Shown in pieces: positions 55,260 to 63,732 of a stretch of 64,000 nucleotides of DNA. A program made the translations under genes and the position numbers. Under the pieces are notes generated by a model. It saw only the letters and a program-made list of their open reading frames with translations, had not been told where the DNA came from and made no database searches. Every line of letters begins with the position of its first letter. Positions within the stretch are counted from its first letter, which is position 1. The stretch spans positions 4,224,934-4,288,933 of the forward strand of contig NC_019703.1 in NCBI RefSeq assembly GCF_000317045.1. Direction: 5' to 3'. Source of the DNA: Geitlerinema sp. PCC 7407 (GTDB lineage: Bacteria; Cyanobacteriota; Cyanobacteriia; PCC-7407).

Positions 55260-55327
55260 GGAGGCCAGGAAGGAGCAATCAGCAAAACACAGGGACAAAA
55301 CGGGAGACGCGGTCTAGATTCGTCAAC

Positions 55328-56098
55328 CTAGGCCGGAACGAGGGCCAGATCCATCAGTAAATCTGCCAGATCCGGATCTGGCCCCAGGGGAGCCGCTAGG
55401 TGCAGGGCGAGGGTTGGATAATGCTGCGCCAAGGCTTGAACTTTGTCGGCGATCGCGTCAGTGGTCGTCCCCTCAAACAGAAAGTACGGCACCACGCCCA
55501 ATCGCGAATGTCCGGCTTCTATCAGACGCTGCACCTGGGCTTCAAGCTGGGGCGGCGTCATCCAGTAGGCCGCGATCGCCCCGACCTGGGTCGCGAGAGT
55601 CTCGATAGGTGCATTGGCTCCCGAGCGGCGACTGCCGTGGGCCAGCAAAATCCACGCCGCCTGGGGAAAGCGGGCTAGGCGCGATCGCACGCAGCGCACC
55701 ATCCCCGGATGGGCTCCCAAATGGGGCGTCAACACCACCTGAATGGAGCTGCCCAAACGCGTCTGGGCGATCGCCACCTCTTGGGGAATGTCGTCCATCA
55801 CGTGGGTCCCCGGCAGCAAAAACAGCGGCACTACCTGGAGCTGACGATACCCCTGCTGGGCAGCCTGCTCCCCAGCCTGCACGATTTGCTGAGCCAGAGG
55901 CAGTGGGCCGAGTTCGAGGGTAGCCGTCATCACCCCCACCTGATCTGCCGCAGCCGAAAACGGCGATCGCCACACGTGGTTTCGGGACCCTAGGCACTGG
56001 CGAAACAGATCCGCCAGGGAATTCATGGCTTGCTGGGGACGCGGATCGCGGCTGCCGTGAGACACCAGCAGATAAGCAGAATGGGTTGGGGCAAACAT
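55328..56098 (-). CDS. Sirohydrochlorin chelatase, CbiX/SirB family
   Basis: The enzyme inserts cobalt or iron into sirohydrochlorin. The roughly 256-residue protein has two tandem CbiX domains, with the expected His near the start of each (YLLVSHGSRDPRPQQAM at about 8-24, WILLAHGSRRSGANAPIE in the second half) and LFLLPGTHVMDDIP and PYFLFEGTTTDA. The start is ATG 56098. It sits between cobA and the kinase-GUN4 gene on the same strand, so the siroheme steps may be co-expressed. The metal, cobalt or iron, is not clear. Confidence 0.9.
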   Translation of the reverse strand: MFAPTHSAYLLVSHGSRDPRPQQAMNSLADLFRQCLGSRNHVWRSPFSAAADQVGVMTATLELGPLPLAQQIVQAGEQAAQQGYRQLQVVPLFLLPGTHVMDDIPQEVAIAQTRLGSSIQVVLTPHLGAHPGMVRCVRSRLARFPQAAWILLAHGSRRSGANAPIETLATQVGAIAAYWMTPPQLEAQVQRLIEAGHSRLGVVPYFLFEGTTTDAIADKVQALAQHYPTLALHLAAPLGPDPDLADLLMDLALVPA

Positions 56099-56206
56099 AG
56101 ATGCTGGGCCTTTGCAGATTTGTAAAGTATCGCCGAAGCTTAAGAAAATCTGTATCGCTCGATGCAAATCTTGGGGACGCCATCGCGGGGCGATCGCCCA
56201 CCTCTT

Positions 56207-57676
56207 CTAGCCTAGTCCGCAAGCCGTCCAGCGATCGCTCAGCCAAGCCATATGCCGCCACCAGTACGGCCCACCCACCCACTGGCGCGCAGGCAAGTGT
56301 CCCCGGGGAGCCGACGACTGAAACCGAAACAGAGCCAGGCTGCCTTGGTGAGCAGGCCAGCCCACCCGGCGACAAAAATTGCCGTAATCTTCGCCTTCCT
56401 GACGATAAATCTGCACCTGAATGCTCCAGCCAAAGCGATCGCCGCTTGCCTCGCGCCACAGCGCATCCATGAGCTGCAAATCTTCGCAGGGCAGCTGACT
56501 CACATCCTCCGCCATCAAATAGGTTTTTGGCTGCCCCAGGGACTGGCACATCAGCCGCCAGGTTTCCTCATCCGCCGCCTGCCAGCGACCCCCGTAGAGC
56601 AGCTGCACCAGCTGACCATAGTCCACCCCCGTCTCCGACACCAAAGGCGGAAACTGGCGGCGAGCCGGCGCCGATCGCGCAAACCACTGCGCCAGTCGCT
56701 GCGGCAAGGGAGCCGAAGGCGGCAGCGGCGCCAAAGCCAAGCCCGCCGCGATCGCTGGCGCAGGGGGTGGCGCAGGAGCCACGCCAGCCGGGGGGCGGGC
56801 GATCGCCTCCAGGACCGCCACCGCCGAGGGATAGCGCCGACTCACCGCGCTCTGGAGCAGCTTGTCGAGCACCTGGCCCAAGTGGTGACTCACCCGCTGA
56901 CCCGGCAGCAAGAAGTCTCGCCAAACCCAGCGATCGCTCTCTAGATCCATCATCTGAAGGGGCGGCACCTGAGTCAGCAGATGAGCGCACATCGCCCCCA
57001 AACAGTACAAATCACTTGCCGGAAACGACTGGCCCCGCAGCTGCTCCGGCGCCATATACTCCGGGCTGCCAATCACCGTGCCCACCTGATAGAGCCCCGT
57101 TTCCGACACCAGCTTCGCCACCCCAAAATCAATCAGCACCAGCCGGCCATCAGAGTTGCGGCGAATTACATTCTGGGGTTTAACATCCCGGTGAATAATA
57201 TTCCGTTCATGAATAAACTGCAGCACCGGCAGCATATCCTTCAAAACGGCCCACACCTTTTCCTCGCTGAAGACCCCTTCCGTCGCGAGCTCCTCCAGCA
57301 GCGTCGGCCCCTCCACAAACTCCTGAACCAAGTACAGCCGCTGATCCTGCTCGAAATACGCCATCAGCTTGGGAATCTGGGGATGACCGCCCAGGTCATC
57401 TAGGCGGATCGCCTCTTGCCGAAACAGCGCGATCGCCTTTTGCCAGGCCGAGCGGTTTTGCTCCGGGAACGCAAACTGCTTGATCACGCAAGGAGGCCGC
57501 GACGGCACATCTAGATCCAGCGCCAAAAACGTCCGCCCAAATCCCCCCTGTCCCAGCGGACGCAGCGGGCGATAGCGATCGCGCAATCCCAGCAGCTTCC
57601 CGCAACCCTGGCAGAATTTGCCGTCATCCGGGTTGAGAGGTTTGGGACAGGTGGGATTGAGGCAATAGATGCTCAC
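56207..57676 (-). CDS. Serine/threonine protein kinase fused to a GUN4-like domain
   Basis: The 489-residue protein has a zinc ribbon (C5, C10, C22, C25) and a Hanks-type kinase domain (about 35-300): LGQGGFG loop, K66, HRDVKPQN with D164, and DFG (183-185). A proline/alanine linker (about 300-345) follows. A C-terminal GUN4-like domain (about 350-480) has DYGQLVQLLYGGRWQAADEE, LQLMDALWREASGDRFGWSI and YGNFCRRVGW. GUN4 domains bind porphyrins and tune chlorophyll synthesis. This one lies beside cobA and cbiX, so a tetrapyrrole signal acting on a kinase is a fair inference. Substrates are unknown. Confidence 0.88.
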   Translation of the reverse strand: MSIYCLNPTCPKPLNPDDGKFCQGCGKLLGLRDRYRPLRPLGQGGFGRTFLALDLDVPSRPPCVIKQFAFPEQNRSAWQKAIALFRQEAIRLDDLGGHPQIPKLMAYFEQDQRLYLVQEFVEGPTLLEELATEGVFSEEKVWAVLKDMLPVLQFIHERNIIHRDVKPQNVIRRNSDGRLVLIDFGVAKLVSETGLYQVGTVIGSPEYMAPEQLRGQSFPASDLYCLGAMCAHLLTQVPPLQMMDLESDRWVWRDFLLPGQRVSHHLGQVLDKLLQSAVSRRYPSAVAVLEAIARPPAGVAPAPPPAPAIAAGLALAPLPPSAPLPQRLAQWFARSAPARRQFPPLVSETGVDYGQLVQLLYGGRWQAADEETWRLMCQSLGQPKTYLMAEDVSQLPCEDLQLMDALWREASGDRFGWSIQVQIYRQEGEDYGNFCRRVGWPAHQGSLALFRFQSSAPRGHLPARQWVGGPYWWRHMAWLSDRWTACGLG

Positions 57677-57691
57677 GACAAATCAGTGATG

Positions 57692-58096
57692 CTACTGCTC
57701 TTGAGCAGAGTAGGTATAAAAAGTTTCTACAGCTCCGACCGTTTCAAACTCGTAGGACGGCACCAACCCTCCAGGCAGAAACGGCAAATATCGATTGAGC
57801 GACAGCTCTGTTCGATAAAGACTGAATACAACAAAGTTCTGACGAATCGTGTTTTCAGCAATGATTTTTTGGAGCTCCCCCTGATTAGACTCTATCAAAG
57901 CGACACAGCGGTCCTGAGACATTAGGCCAAAAAGCTCAGGTATCTGTGGACACCCTTCGTCTCGTAAGTATGTGGAAAGCTGCTCTAGGGCATAGGCTTC
58001 GTACTCCTCAGGCGAAGGATTCGTCACGGCCATCGTCACACCCACCCCCGCGATCGCCAGCGCACCAAGGGATAGAGCAATTCTCAAGGGTTTCAT
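57692..58096 (-). CDS. DUF4359 small secreted or membrane-anchored protein
   Basis: The roughly 134-residue protein starts with a hydrophobic segment (LRIALSLGALAIAGVGVTMA, about 3-22) that acts as signal or anchor, and has the DUF4359 start AVTNPSPEEYEAYALEQL. Cysteines in the soluble part (RDEGCPQIP and QDRCVAL) could form a disulfide. Function is unknown. It lies 15 bases upstream of the kinase-GUN4 gene on the same strand. Start taken at 58096; 58105 is also possible. Confidence 0.8.
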   Translation of the reverse strand: MKPLRIALSLGALAIAGVGVTMAVTNPSPEEYEAYALEQLSTYLRDEGCPQIPELFGLMSQDRCVALIESNQGELQKIIAENTIRQNFVVFSLYRTELSLNRYLPFLPGGLVPSYEFETVGAVETFYTYSAQEQ

Positions 58097-58237
58097 AAAC
58101 ATCAACAGATTGCTAAAGGTAGCCTAAGAGCTCTCTCCCTAGAACCACAAGACCTAACTTTGGGTCCCCATTCAAAAAAACTCGCCTAGGGGGTAGAAAA
58201 TCCTGGGATCAGTTGCTATAATCAAAGACGCATTAAT

Positions 58238-58311
58238 GGCGAGCGTAGCCAAGTGGTTAAGGCAGCGGATTGTGGTTCCGCCATTCGGGGGTTCGAGTCC
58301 CCTCGTTCGCC
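58238..58311 (+). tRNA. tRNA-His (anticodon GTG)
   Basis: The gene has the extra 5' G (58238) that pairs with C73, a 7-bp acceptor stem (GCGAGCG/CGTTCGC), a D-loop AGCCAAGTGGTTAAGGC, anticodon GTG in GGATTGTGGTTCC, and T-loop GGTTCGAGTCC. CCA is not encoded. Confidence 0.96.
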
Positions 58312-58695
58312 CTAGATTTCAAGTCTAAGCTAGTGTTTCCTGGGAAGCTCTAAATTTCGTAGAGCTCAGGTTTCGACCAAGCAATGAGAAGCCTCAGCAG
58401 GCTCTCTCAAGTACTAGGACTACCATCAAGCAATCGTCAAAAACGATACTCCGTCCGCCAAGACAGGGTATGGTTGATCTTGCTCACAGGTCAGGCCTAG
58501 ATCCAGAACCGCGCTTTGGGGCGGCAACGGCGAGTAAACGCTGAGACTGGTTTTGTAGGCTGTCTTGCTGGCACAGCCTTTGAGGAGGCTAGCGGGCACA
58601 GAAGAAGGGAGATAGAGGCAATCTATGATTCCAAAATTGATTGCGATCGCCCCCTTCGTAAACAATGGCTTCTATTGAGGTGTCGGGGCGATCGT
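58312..58695. other. Non-coding gap after tRNA-His
   Basis: No convincing gene is seen. A 79-codon frame on the minus strand (58426-58665) has no family likeness. The last part should contain the promoter of the next gene. Confidence 0.45.
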
Positions 58696-59238
58696 ATGAA
58701 CAGTCGATGGGCAGATCGTCGGCTTAATCGCTTGAGAGAATCACTGAGAGTCTTACACGACAGCTGGGAACAATTTGCTACTGCAACCGAGGGCCTGGCA
58801 GATATTCTCTGGACCGCTTCGTCCTTGGTCCCTGCTCAGCTCCAATTTGGCTATCTCGACTGGGACACGCTGGTGGAGCTCGTTGACCCCGATGCCCCGG
58901 AGATCGTCACGCCCTACAACGTCGCCACCTGGCTCAAGCAGTGTCAAACCTTCCAAGAAGCTATCCAGTGGCTGGTTGCCGCCTTTGATGAGTATGAAAT
59001 CGTGGTTCACCCTTTGCCTACGGCAGCGGATTTCTGGCTGGGTTTTTTGGATGGGCGAATTCGCTTTCGCTCCCATCGCTTGGAAGCTCCCTTTGGCCTG
59101 AGCGATCCTTTTTTGGTGCAGTCGCCCTACGAGAGCGGTGAGGTGATCGGCTGGCGCTATGCCCAGGTGCGCGAAGGCTTGCGGCAGTTGCTGCTGTGCT
59201 GCTCGGTCGATGTGGGATGGATGAGCACCCTCGCCTGA
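58696..59238 (+). CDS. Hypothetical protein, about 180 residues
   Basis: I do not recognise the family. The ATG at 58696 (MNSRWADRRLNRL) gives an N-terminal helix followed by a mixed acidic protein with several tryptophans (SWEQFA, DILWTASS, NVATWLKQ) and AAFDEYEIVVHPLPTAADFW. No membrane helix or catalytic motif is seen. The frame stays open upstream to 58516, but with weaker coding character. Confidence 0.6.
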   Translation: MNSRWADRRLNRLRESLRVLHDSWEQFATATEGLADILWTASSLVPAQLQFGYLDWDTLVELVDPDAPEIVTPYNVATWLKQCQTFQEAIQWLVAAFDEYEIVVHPLPTAADFWLGFLDGRIRFRSHRLEAPFGLSDPFLVQSPYESGEVIGWRYAQVREGLRQLLLCCSVDVGWMSTLA

Positions 59239-59248
59239 GCAACAAAAA

Positions 59249-59268
59249 CCCTTCCCGGCCGGGAAGGG
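59249..59268 (-). terminator. Palindromic terminator between convergent genes
   Basis: CCCTTCCCGGCCGGGAAGGG is a perfect 20-base palindrome (8-bp stem, GGCC loop). On the minus strand it is followed by TTTTTG, so it fits the membrane protein gene that ends at 59308. Confidence 0.8.
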
Positions 59269-59307
59269 CTTGATGGGGCAAGAGATAAGGTCGGAGACCG
59301 TGGGTCG

Positions 59308-60102
59308 CTAGGAACGGGAGTCGAGGCCCTGCTGGGTCGGGGACTGGGAGACGGGCAGGTAGGCAGCCTCAGTGGCGGAAACAGGGCGATCGCCCGCAGC
59401 CTGGGGCACTTGGATCGCCAGCTGAATTTGTCCAGCCCCCATCCACGCCAAGTGGGTCAGCAGCGTATAGATAAAGGCGATCAGGCCAAACATTTCCATG
59501 GATTCTTCGACCATGGCGATCACGGCGTAGCCGAGGTCGCGGCCGTGGGCATAGAGATAGTAGCCGTGAAGCGCCTCGACAGCGATCGCGCCCCCGATGT
59601 AGATCCCCGCCGAGATCAAGAAAAGATTGCGGCTGCGGGACGGCAGATTCTTGAGAAAGCGGAAGTAAGACAGCGCCAACAGGCCCACTAGAGCGCCCCC
59701 AACCAAAATCCAGGTGGAATAAAGGAAACCTGTTGCGTTTAGGCCGGTCCGCAGGGGGGCAATCAGGCGCTCGTGGAGCTCAGCCGTTTCGTCCAGGGAC
59801 AGCAGGCAAAACACCAGGCTCAAAGCACCCCAGTGCCGGGTAAAGCGATCGCCCTTTGTGCGATTGAGGAGCGCGATCGCCCCCAGCAGTGCCCCGCAGG
59901 TCAGCAGCATTGCTGACGAAAACCACGCCGGAATATTGGCTTCTCCGTTCACATCCGTCAGCGGTACATACCCCATGAGGCGACCGTAGCCAAAAACGTG
60001 ATTCGCGATTTGCCCCAAGAGGCTCAGCAACATAATCACACCAACGACCCACAACAACACGCGCGCGATCGTCTTGGGAGCAATGGCAATCGTAGGCTGC
60101 AT
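59308..60102 (-). CDS. Polytopic membrane protein, function unknown
   Basis: The 264-residue protein has about six hydrophobic segments (for example VLLWVVGVIMLLSLLGQI at 14-31, WILVGGALVGLLALSYFRFL and MFGLIAFIYTLLTHLAWM). Conserved-looking acidic residues lie between helices (LSLDETAELHERL; MVEESMEMFG). No transport family is recognised. About 450 non-coding bases with paired inverted repeats lie upstream. Confidence 0.75.
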   Translation of the reverse strand: MQPTIAIAPKTIARVLLWVVGVIMLLSLLGQIANHVFGYGRLMGYVPLTDVNGEANIPAWFSSAMLLTCGALLGAIALLNRTKGDRFTRHWGALSLVFCLLSLDETAELHERLIAPLRTGLNATGFLYSTWILVGGALVGLLALSYFRFLKNLPSRSRNLFLISAGIYIGGAIAVEALHGYYLYAHGRDLGYAVIAMVEESMEMFGLIAFIYTLLTHLAWMGAGQIQLAIQVPQAAGDRPVSATEAAYLPVSQSPTQQGLDSRS

Positions 60103-60549
60103 GGATTGTCCTTTTAACAGTTCAAAAGAGCAGAAAGCAGGTGTTCAGGGGCTGCACGCGGAGATAAACCAGGTTTTCATCACCTGCGCGCTATGGTTGC
60201 TCTAGGCTTGAATTAAGCCTGGGTTAATGAGATTAACCTTAGGTTAATTCAAGGTTGCCAAACTGTTTCTAAAGCCTCTTTGAAGCAGACCGCCCAGCAG
60301 CAGTCCTCAAGCCAGAAAATGTTTTCCAGGTGTTTTTTGATCTTGAAATCAAAATCTCTAGGGGCGTGAACGCTCCTTTTTCCGTAATCTTGGTGTCTTT
60401 ACCAAATCTTTATGCGTTTTTTCCGTAGAACCTTGGCCGCAATCCTACGGAGTCATCCATCGCTGGACGTGTAGGGAGCGATCGCACGCCAGAGAAGAGG
60501 TTTTGACGGTAAGTTAAGAGACTGAATCTTTTTGTGCTCCCGCGACCCT
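60103..60549. other. Divergent regulatory region with clustered inverted repeats
   Basis: No gene is seen. Close to the membrane protein gene lie AGGCTT-gaatt-AAGCCT (60204-60220), GGTTAAT-gag-ATTAACC (60222-60238) and a third AGGTTAAT (60241-60248). The rest serves as the leader of the ABC ATPase gene. Confidence 0.5.
60204..60248. promoter_or_regulatory. Candidate operator cluster (AGGCTT/AAGCCT and GGTTAAT/ATTAACC)
   Basis: Two adjacent perfect inverted repeats and a third half-site lie about 100 bases upstream of the membrane protein start and about 300 upstream of the ABC gene. The repeated AGGTTAAT block fits a transcription factor site; the factor is unknown. Confidence 0.5.
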
Positions 60550-61401
60550 ATGACCGCCGCCGTTGTCCTTGAGAACGTTTGCAAGACTTACAATCAGCGC
60601 CCCGTGGTGAACGATCTGTCCTTTACGATCGCGCCGGGGGAAATGTTTGGGCTGCTGGGGCCCAATGGTGCCGGGAAATCGACCACGATTCGGATGGTGA
60701 CGACCTTGACTCGGCCGAGCAAGGGCCGCATCGAGGTGGCAGGCTACGACGTGGTTCGGGAAGCGCGCCAGGTCAAGCAGTCTCTGGGGGTCGTGCTTCA
60801 GCAGACCAGCGTCGACGGCGATCTGTCGGTGTGGGAAAACATGGAGTTTCATGGCCGGCTCCACCACATTCCCAATCCCAAGCGCCGCCAAGAAATCAAT
60901 CGGTGGCTGGAGTATGTGGAGCTGAGCGATCGCCGAGACGACTTGGTGAAGACGCTCTCTGGCGGCATGAAGCGGCGGCTCCAAATCGCGCGCGCCCTGC
61001 TCCATGAGCCCAAAATTCTGTTTCTCGATGAGCCAACCGTGGGGCTGGATCCCCAGACGCGCCGCCGCATCTGGGAAATTATTCGGGAGCTCAATCAGCA
61101 GGGCATGACGATGCTCTTGACGACTCACTATATGGAGGAAGTGGAGTATCTCTGCGATCGCATCGGTATCATGGATGGGGGCCGCCTGATCGAGCTGGGC
61201 ACGCTCCAGGATTTCCGCCAAAAGCACGGTGAGGGCCTCGTGATCAAGCAAACGGGCGATCGCTGGGAGTACCAGTTCTTCCCGACCAAGGCAGAGGCCA
61301 ACCACTACCTCGACACCCAGACCGACAAGACCGGCCTGATGGTTCGGGAGTCCAATCTGGAAGACATTTTTGTTGAGCTGACGGGGCACAAACTGGATTG
61401 A
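60550..61401 (+). CDS. ABC-2-type transporter ATP-binding protein
   Basis: The roughly 283-residue ATPase has Walker A GPNGAGKST (about 42-50), signature LSGGMKRR, and Walker B ILFLDEPTVGLDP, followed by the H-loop TTHYMEE. The likeness is to the DrrA/CcmA type that drives export with a separate permease. No permease gene is adjacent. The start is ATG 60550 (MTAAVVLENV). Its TGA stop overlaps the scpB start (TGATG). Confidence 0.92.
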   Translation: MTAAVVLENVCKTYNQRPVVNDLSFTIAPGEMFGLLGPNGAGKSTTIRMVTTLTRPSKGRIEVAGYDVVREARQVKQSLGVVLQQTSVDGDLSVWENMEFHGRLHHIPNPKRRQEINRWLEYVELSDRRDDLVKTLSGGMKRRLQIARALLHEPKILFLDEPTVGLDPQTRRRIWEIIRELNQQGMTMLLTTHYMEEVEYLCDRIGIMDGGRLIELGTLQDFRQKHGEGLVIKQTGDRWEYQFFPTKAEANHYLDTQTDKTGLMVRESNLEDIFVELTGHKLD

Positions 61402-61901
61402 TGGCAGTGTCACTAGCAGCCAAAATCGAGGCGATTCTGTATCTGAAGGGGCAGCCGCTGACCCTGGCCGAGATTGCTCAGTTTGCCGGGTGCGATCGCT
61501 CGAGCGCCGAAGAAGGCCTGATCACCTTGATCACAGACTACGCCCACCGCGACAGCGCCCTAGAAGTGGTAGAAACGCCCAAGGGCTACAGCTTGCAGCT
61601 GCGAGAGGCCTTTCACGAACTGGTCCAGACCCTGGTTCCGGTGGACTTAGGGGTGGGGGCGCTGCGCACTTTGGCGGCGATCGCCCTGCGCGGCCCCATC
61701 AGCCAAACTGATCTAGTTGAGCTGCGCGGCTCCGGCGCCTATCAGCACGTCCAGACTCTCGTCGAGCAGGGCTTCGTGCGCAAGCGTCGCCAGTCGGACG
61801 GGCGCTCCTTTTGGCTCCAGGTCACCGATAAGTTTTACCAATATTTTCAGATCGAGCAGCTGCCCAAGCTGGTCAGCAAAGCGTCTTCAGAAAGTGTCTA
61901 G
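61401..61901 (+). CDS. scpB: Segregation and condensation protein B
   Basis: ScpB joins SMC and ScpA to compact and segregate chromosomes. The roughly 166-residue protein starts VSLAAKIEAILYLKGQPLTL and has two winged-helix domains, with TLAAIALRGPISQTDLVELR in the second. The ATG overlaps the stop of the ABC gene by one base, so it is translationally coupled to an unrelated transporter gene. Confidence 0.93.
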   Translation: MAVSLAAKIEAILYLKGQPLTLAEIAQFAGCDRSSAEEGLITLITDYAHRDSALEVVETPKGYSLQLREAFHELVQTLVPVDLGVGALRTLAAIALRGPISQTDLVELRGSGAYQHVQTLVEQGFVRKRRQSDGRSFWLQVTDKFYQYFQIEQLPKLVSKASSESV

Positions 61902-62053
61902 GCCCTCAGGCGATCGCCCTTACCCCACTAATCTCCCCTTAACCTTCGGTTCTTTCTCCAAAGCAGCATCGGCTTTCCCCAAAAGCCACCACTGTCGATG
62001 AGCAGAGCAATAGTTTAGAGTAGAAAATGAGCTGAGCGATTAAGAGACCTTAT

Positions 62054-62401
62054 ATGGTGTTTAACCCTGACTTTCTCGGTACCCACAGCGAAGAAGGCCA
62101 AGCCAACCCCCTCCTGAAGTATCTTCAGCACCAGTCTCCAGAGGTGCTGGCTCGGGTGGCGCGCTCTGCCAGTCCAGAAATCAAGCAAATCATCTCTCAG
62201 AATGTCCAGGGTTTGGTCGGGATGCTGCCCTCGGAGCACTTCAACGTTCAAATCACCACCGACCGAGAAAATCTGGCCGGTCTACTCGCCTCTGCCATGA
62301 TGACGGGCTATTTTCTGAGCCAAATGGAGCAGCGCATGCAGCTAGAAGCTAGCCTAACGGGCTCGTTCTCTTTGTCCAAAGACGGCAAGGATGACGCTTA
62401 G
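62054..62401 (+). CDS. DUF760 protein
   Basis: The 115-residue protein fits DUF760, found in cyanobacteria and plants. It is helical, with NPLLKYLQHQSPEVLARVAR (about 18-37), the core QNVQGLVGMLPSEHFNVQI and a hydrophobic turn NLAGLLASAMMTGYFL. Plant relatives are linked to plastid biology; the bacterial role is unknown. It is a single gene after scpB. Confidence 0.85.
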   Translation: MVFNPDFLGTHSEEGQANPLLKYLQHQSPEVLARVARSASPEIKQIISQNVQGLVGMLPSEHFNVQITTDRENLAGLLASAMMTGYFLSQMEQRMQLEASLTGSFSLSKDGKDDA

Positions 62402-62455
62402 GCTCCAAGGAGTGTCTGAACAGGAAGTCCCGAGCCCCCTAGAAAAGATTACGCA

Positions 62456-63652
62456 TCAGTTGCCTTCTACTGGAAACTGACCCGGTCGTACTGCGATCGC
62501 CACAGCCTGGCCAGCGCGATTGATCTCCAGCTTCAGATCTTTGCCAATTTCGCTAGACTCGACGATCACCTGGACCTCTGAGGCATTGTTAACCGTCTTG
62601 CCATTGACTTTCACAATCACGTCTCCGGGCTGCAAATCCGCCTGGGCCGCCGGCGAACCCTCAAGCACCCGCACAATCAGCACGCCCTGATCACGGGCAA
62701 TATTGATCGGCAGCTCGCCCGTTTCGTTGAAGTCTTTGCGCAGGTCTGCGGTCAAGCTCATCATCTGAATGCCCAAGAAGGGATGCTCTGCCCGTCCCTT
62801 CGTGACCAGCTGATCGGCAATCCGCAGTGCCGTCTCAATAGGAATTGCAAACCCCAGGCCCTGAGCGTCGGCCCGAATCGCGGTGTTGATCCCGACCACT
62901 TCCCCGCGATCGTTGAGGAGGGGGCCGCCGGAGTTGCCGGGGTTGATAGCCGCATCGGTCTGAATGAAGCTCACGCGCTTGTCCGGCACGCCCACCTGGG
63001 AGCTCGAGCGGCCAATGGCGCTAATGATGCCAGCAGTGACGGTATTGTCGAGGCCCAGGGGATTGCCAATGGCGATCGCCCATTGTCCTGGCATCAAACT
63101 ATTCGACCGGCCAATGGACACCGTCGGCAAATCCGACGCCGAAATCTTGATCACGGCCACATCCGTCACCGGATCGGTCCCGACCACCCGCCCGTCCAGC
63201 TGCCGCCCGTCCTTGAGCGTCACCTTGACAACATCTGTGCCCGAGACCACGTGGGCATTGGTAATCAGTCGGCCATCCTCTGAGAGAATAAACCCAGAGC
63301 CCGTGCCGCGCTCGACGCGTTCTTGAGGCTCCGGGATTGCATTACCAAAAAAGCGCTTGAGCAGCGGATCTTGCAGAGCGCCGGTCAGGTTGTTGCTGAC
63401 GGTGCGCGAGGCGTCGATGCGGACCACTGCTGGACCTACTCGCTCCACCGCCTGGGCAATGAAGTTGGGGTTGCCCCCTTGGGCCGGCACTCGAGCCGCC
63501 GTCTCCTGCTGCGATCGCCGATTGAGCACTACCGGCACCACAGAAGCACTTGGCTGCGGACTGCTCCAGTAGCGGCTTCCCACCAGTCCTGCACCGCCCC
63601 CCAGCGCCAACAGAGCCAAATAAATTCCTAACTGCTTTGCCGAAACGCTCAT
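62456..63652 (-). CDS. HtrA/Deg-type trypsin-like serine protease with one PDZ domain
   Basis: This degrades damaged proteins in the periplasm or thylakoid space. The 398-residue protein has a signal anchor (LGIYLALLALGGGAGLVGSR, 8-27) and a trypsin-like domain with catalytic H133 (TNAHVV), D164 (TDVAVIKI) and S241 (GNSGGPL). One PDZ domain follows (about 295-390). Cyanobacteria have three such proteases (HhoA, HhoB, HtrA); which one this is cannot be told here. Its 5' end is divergent from nothing visible. Confidence 0.94.
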   Translation of the reverse strand: MSVSAKQLGIYLALLALGGGAGLVGSRYWSSPQPSASVVPVVLNRRSQQETAARVPAQGGNPNFIAQAVERVGPAVVRIDASRTVSNNLTGALQDPLLKRFFGNAIPEPQERVERGTGSGFILSEDGRLITNAHVVSGTDVVKVTLKDGRQLDGRVVGTDPVTDVAVIKISASDLPTVSIGRSNSLMPGQWAIAIGNPLGLDNTVTAGIISAIGRSSSQVGVPDKRVSFIQTDAAINPGNSGGPLLNDRGEVVGINTAIRADAQGLGFAIPIETALRIADQLVTKGRAEHPFLGIQMMSLTADLRKDFNETGELPINIARDQGVLIVRVLEGSPAAQADLQPGDVIVKVNGKTVNNASEVQVIVESSEIGKDLKLEINRAGQAVAIAVRPGQFPVEGN

Positions 63653-63732
63653 GGTCTAACTTCCTAACCCATAGCTGCGGCAGTGAACCGCTTTTCCAAT
63701 GTAATCAAAAAAATTTGTGGCTTGGGTCGTCT

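Noticed and set aside
55542-56549. 335-codon minus-strand frame over cbiX and the kinase end
   Set aside because: Another frame of two supported genes; Gly/Ser/Arg-rich composition.
58426-58665. 79-codon minus-strand frame after tRNA-His
   Set aside because: No ribosome site, partner or family likeness; may be chance.
60514-61413. 299-codon frame antisense to the ABC ATPase gene
   Set aside because: Shadow of a gene with all ABC motifs.
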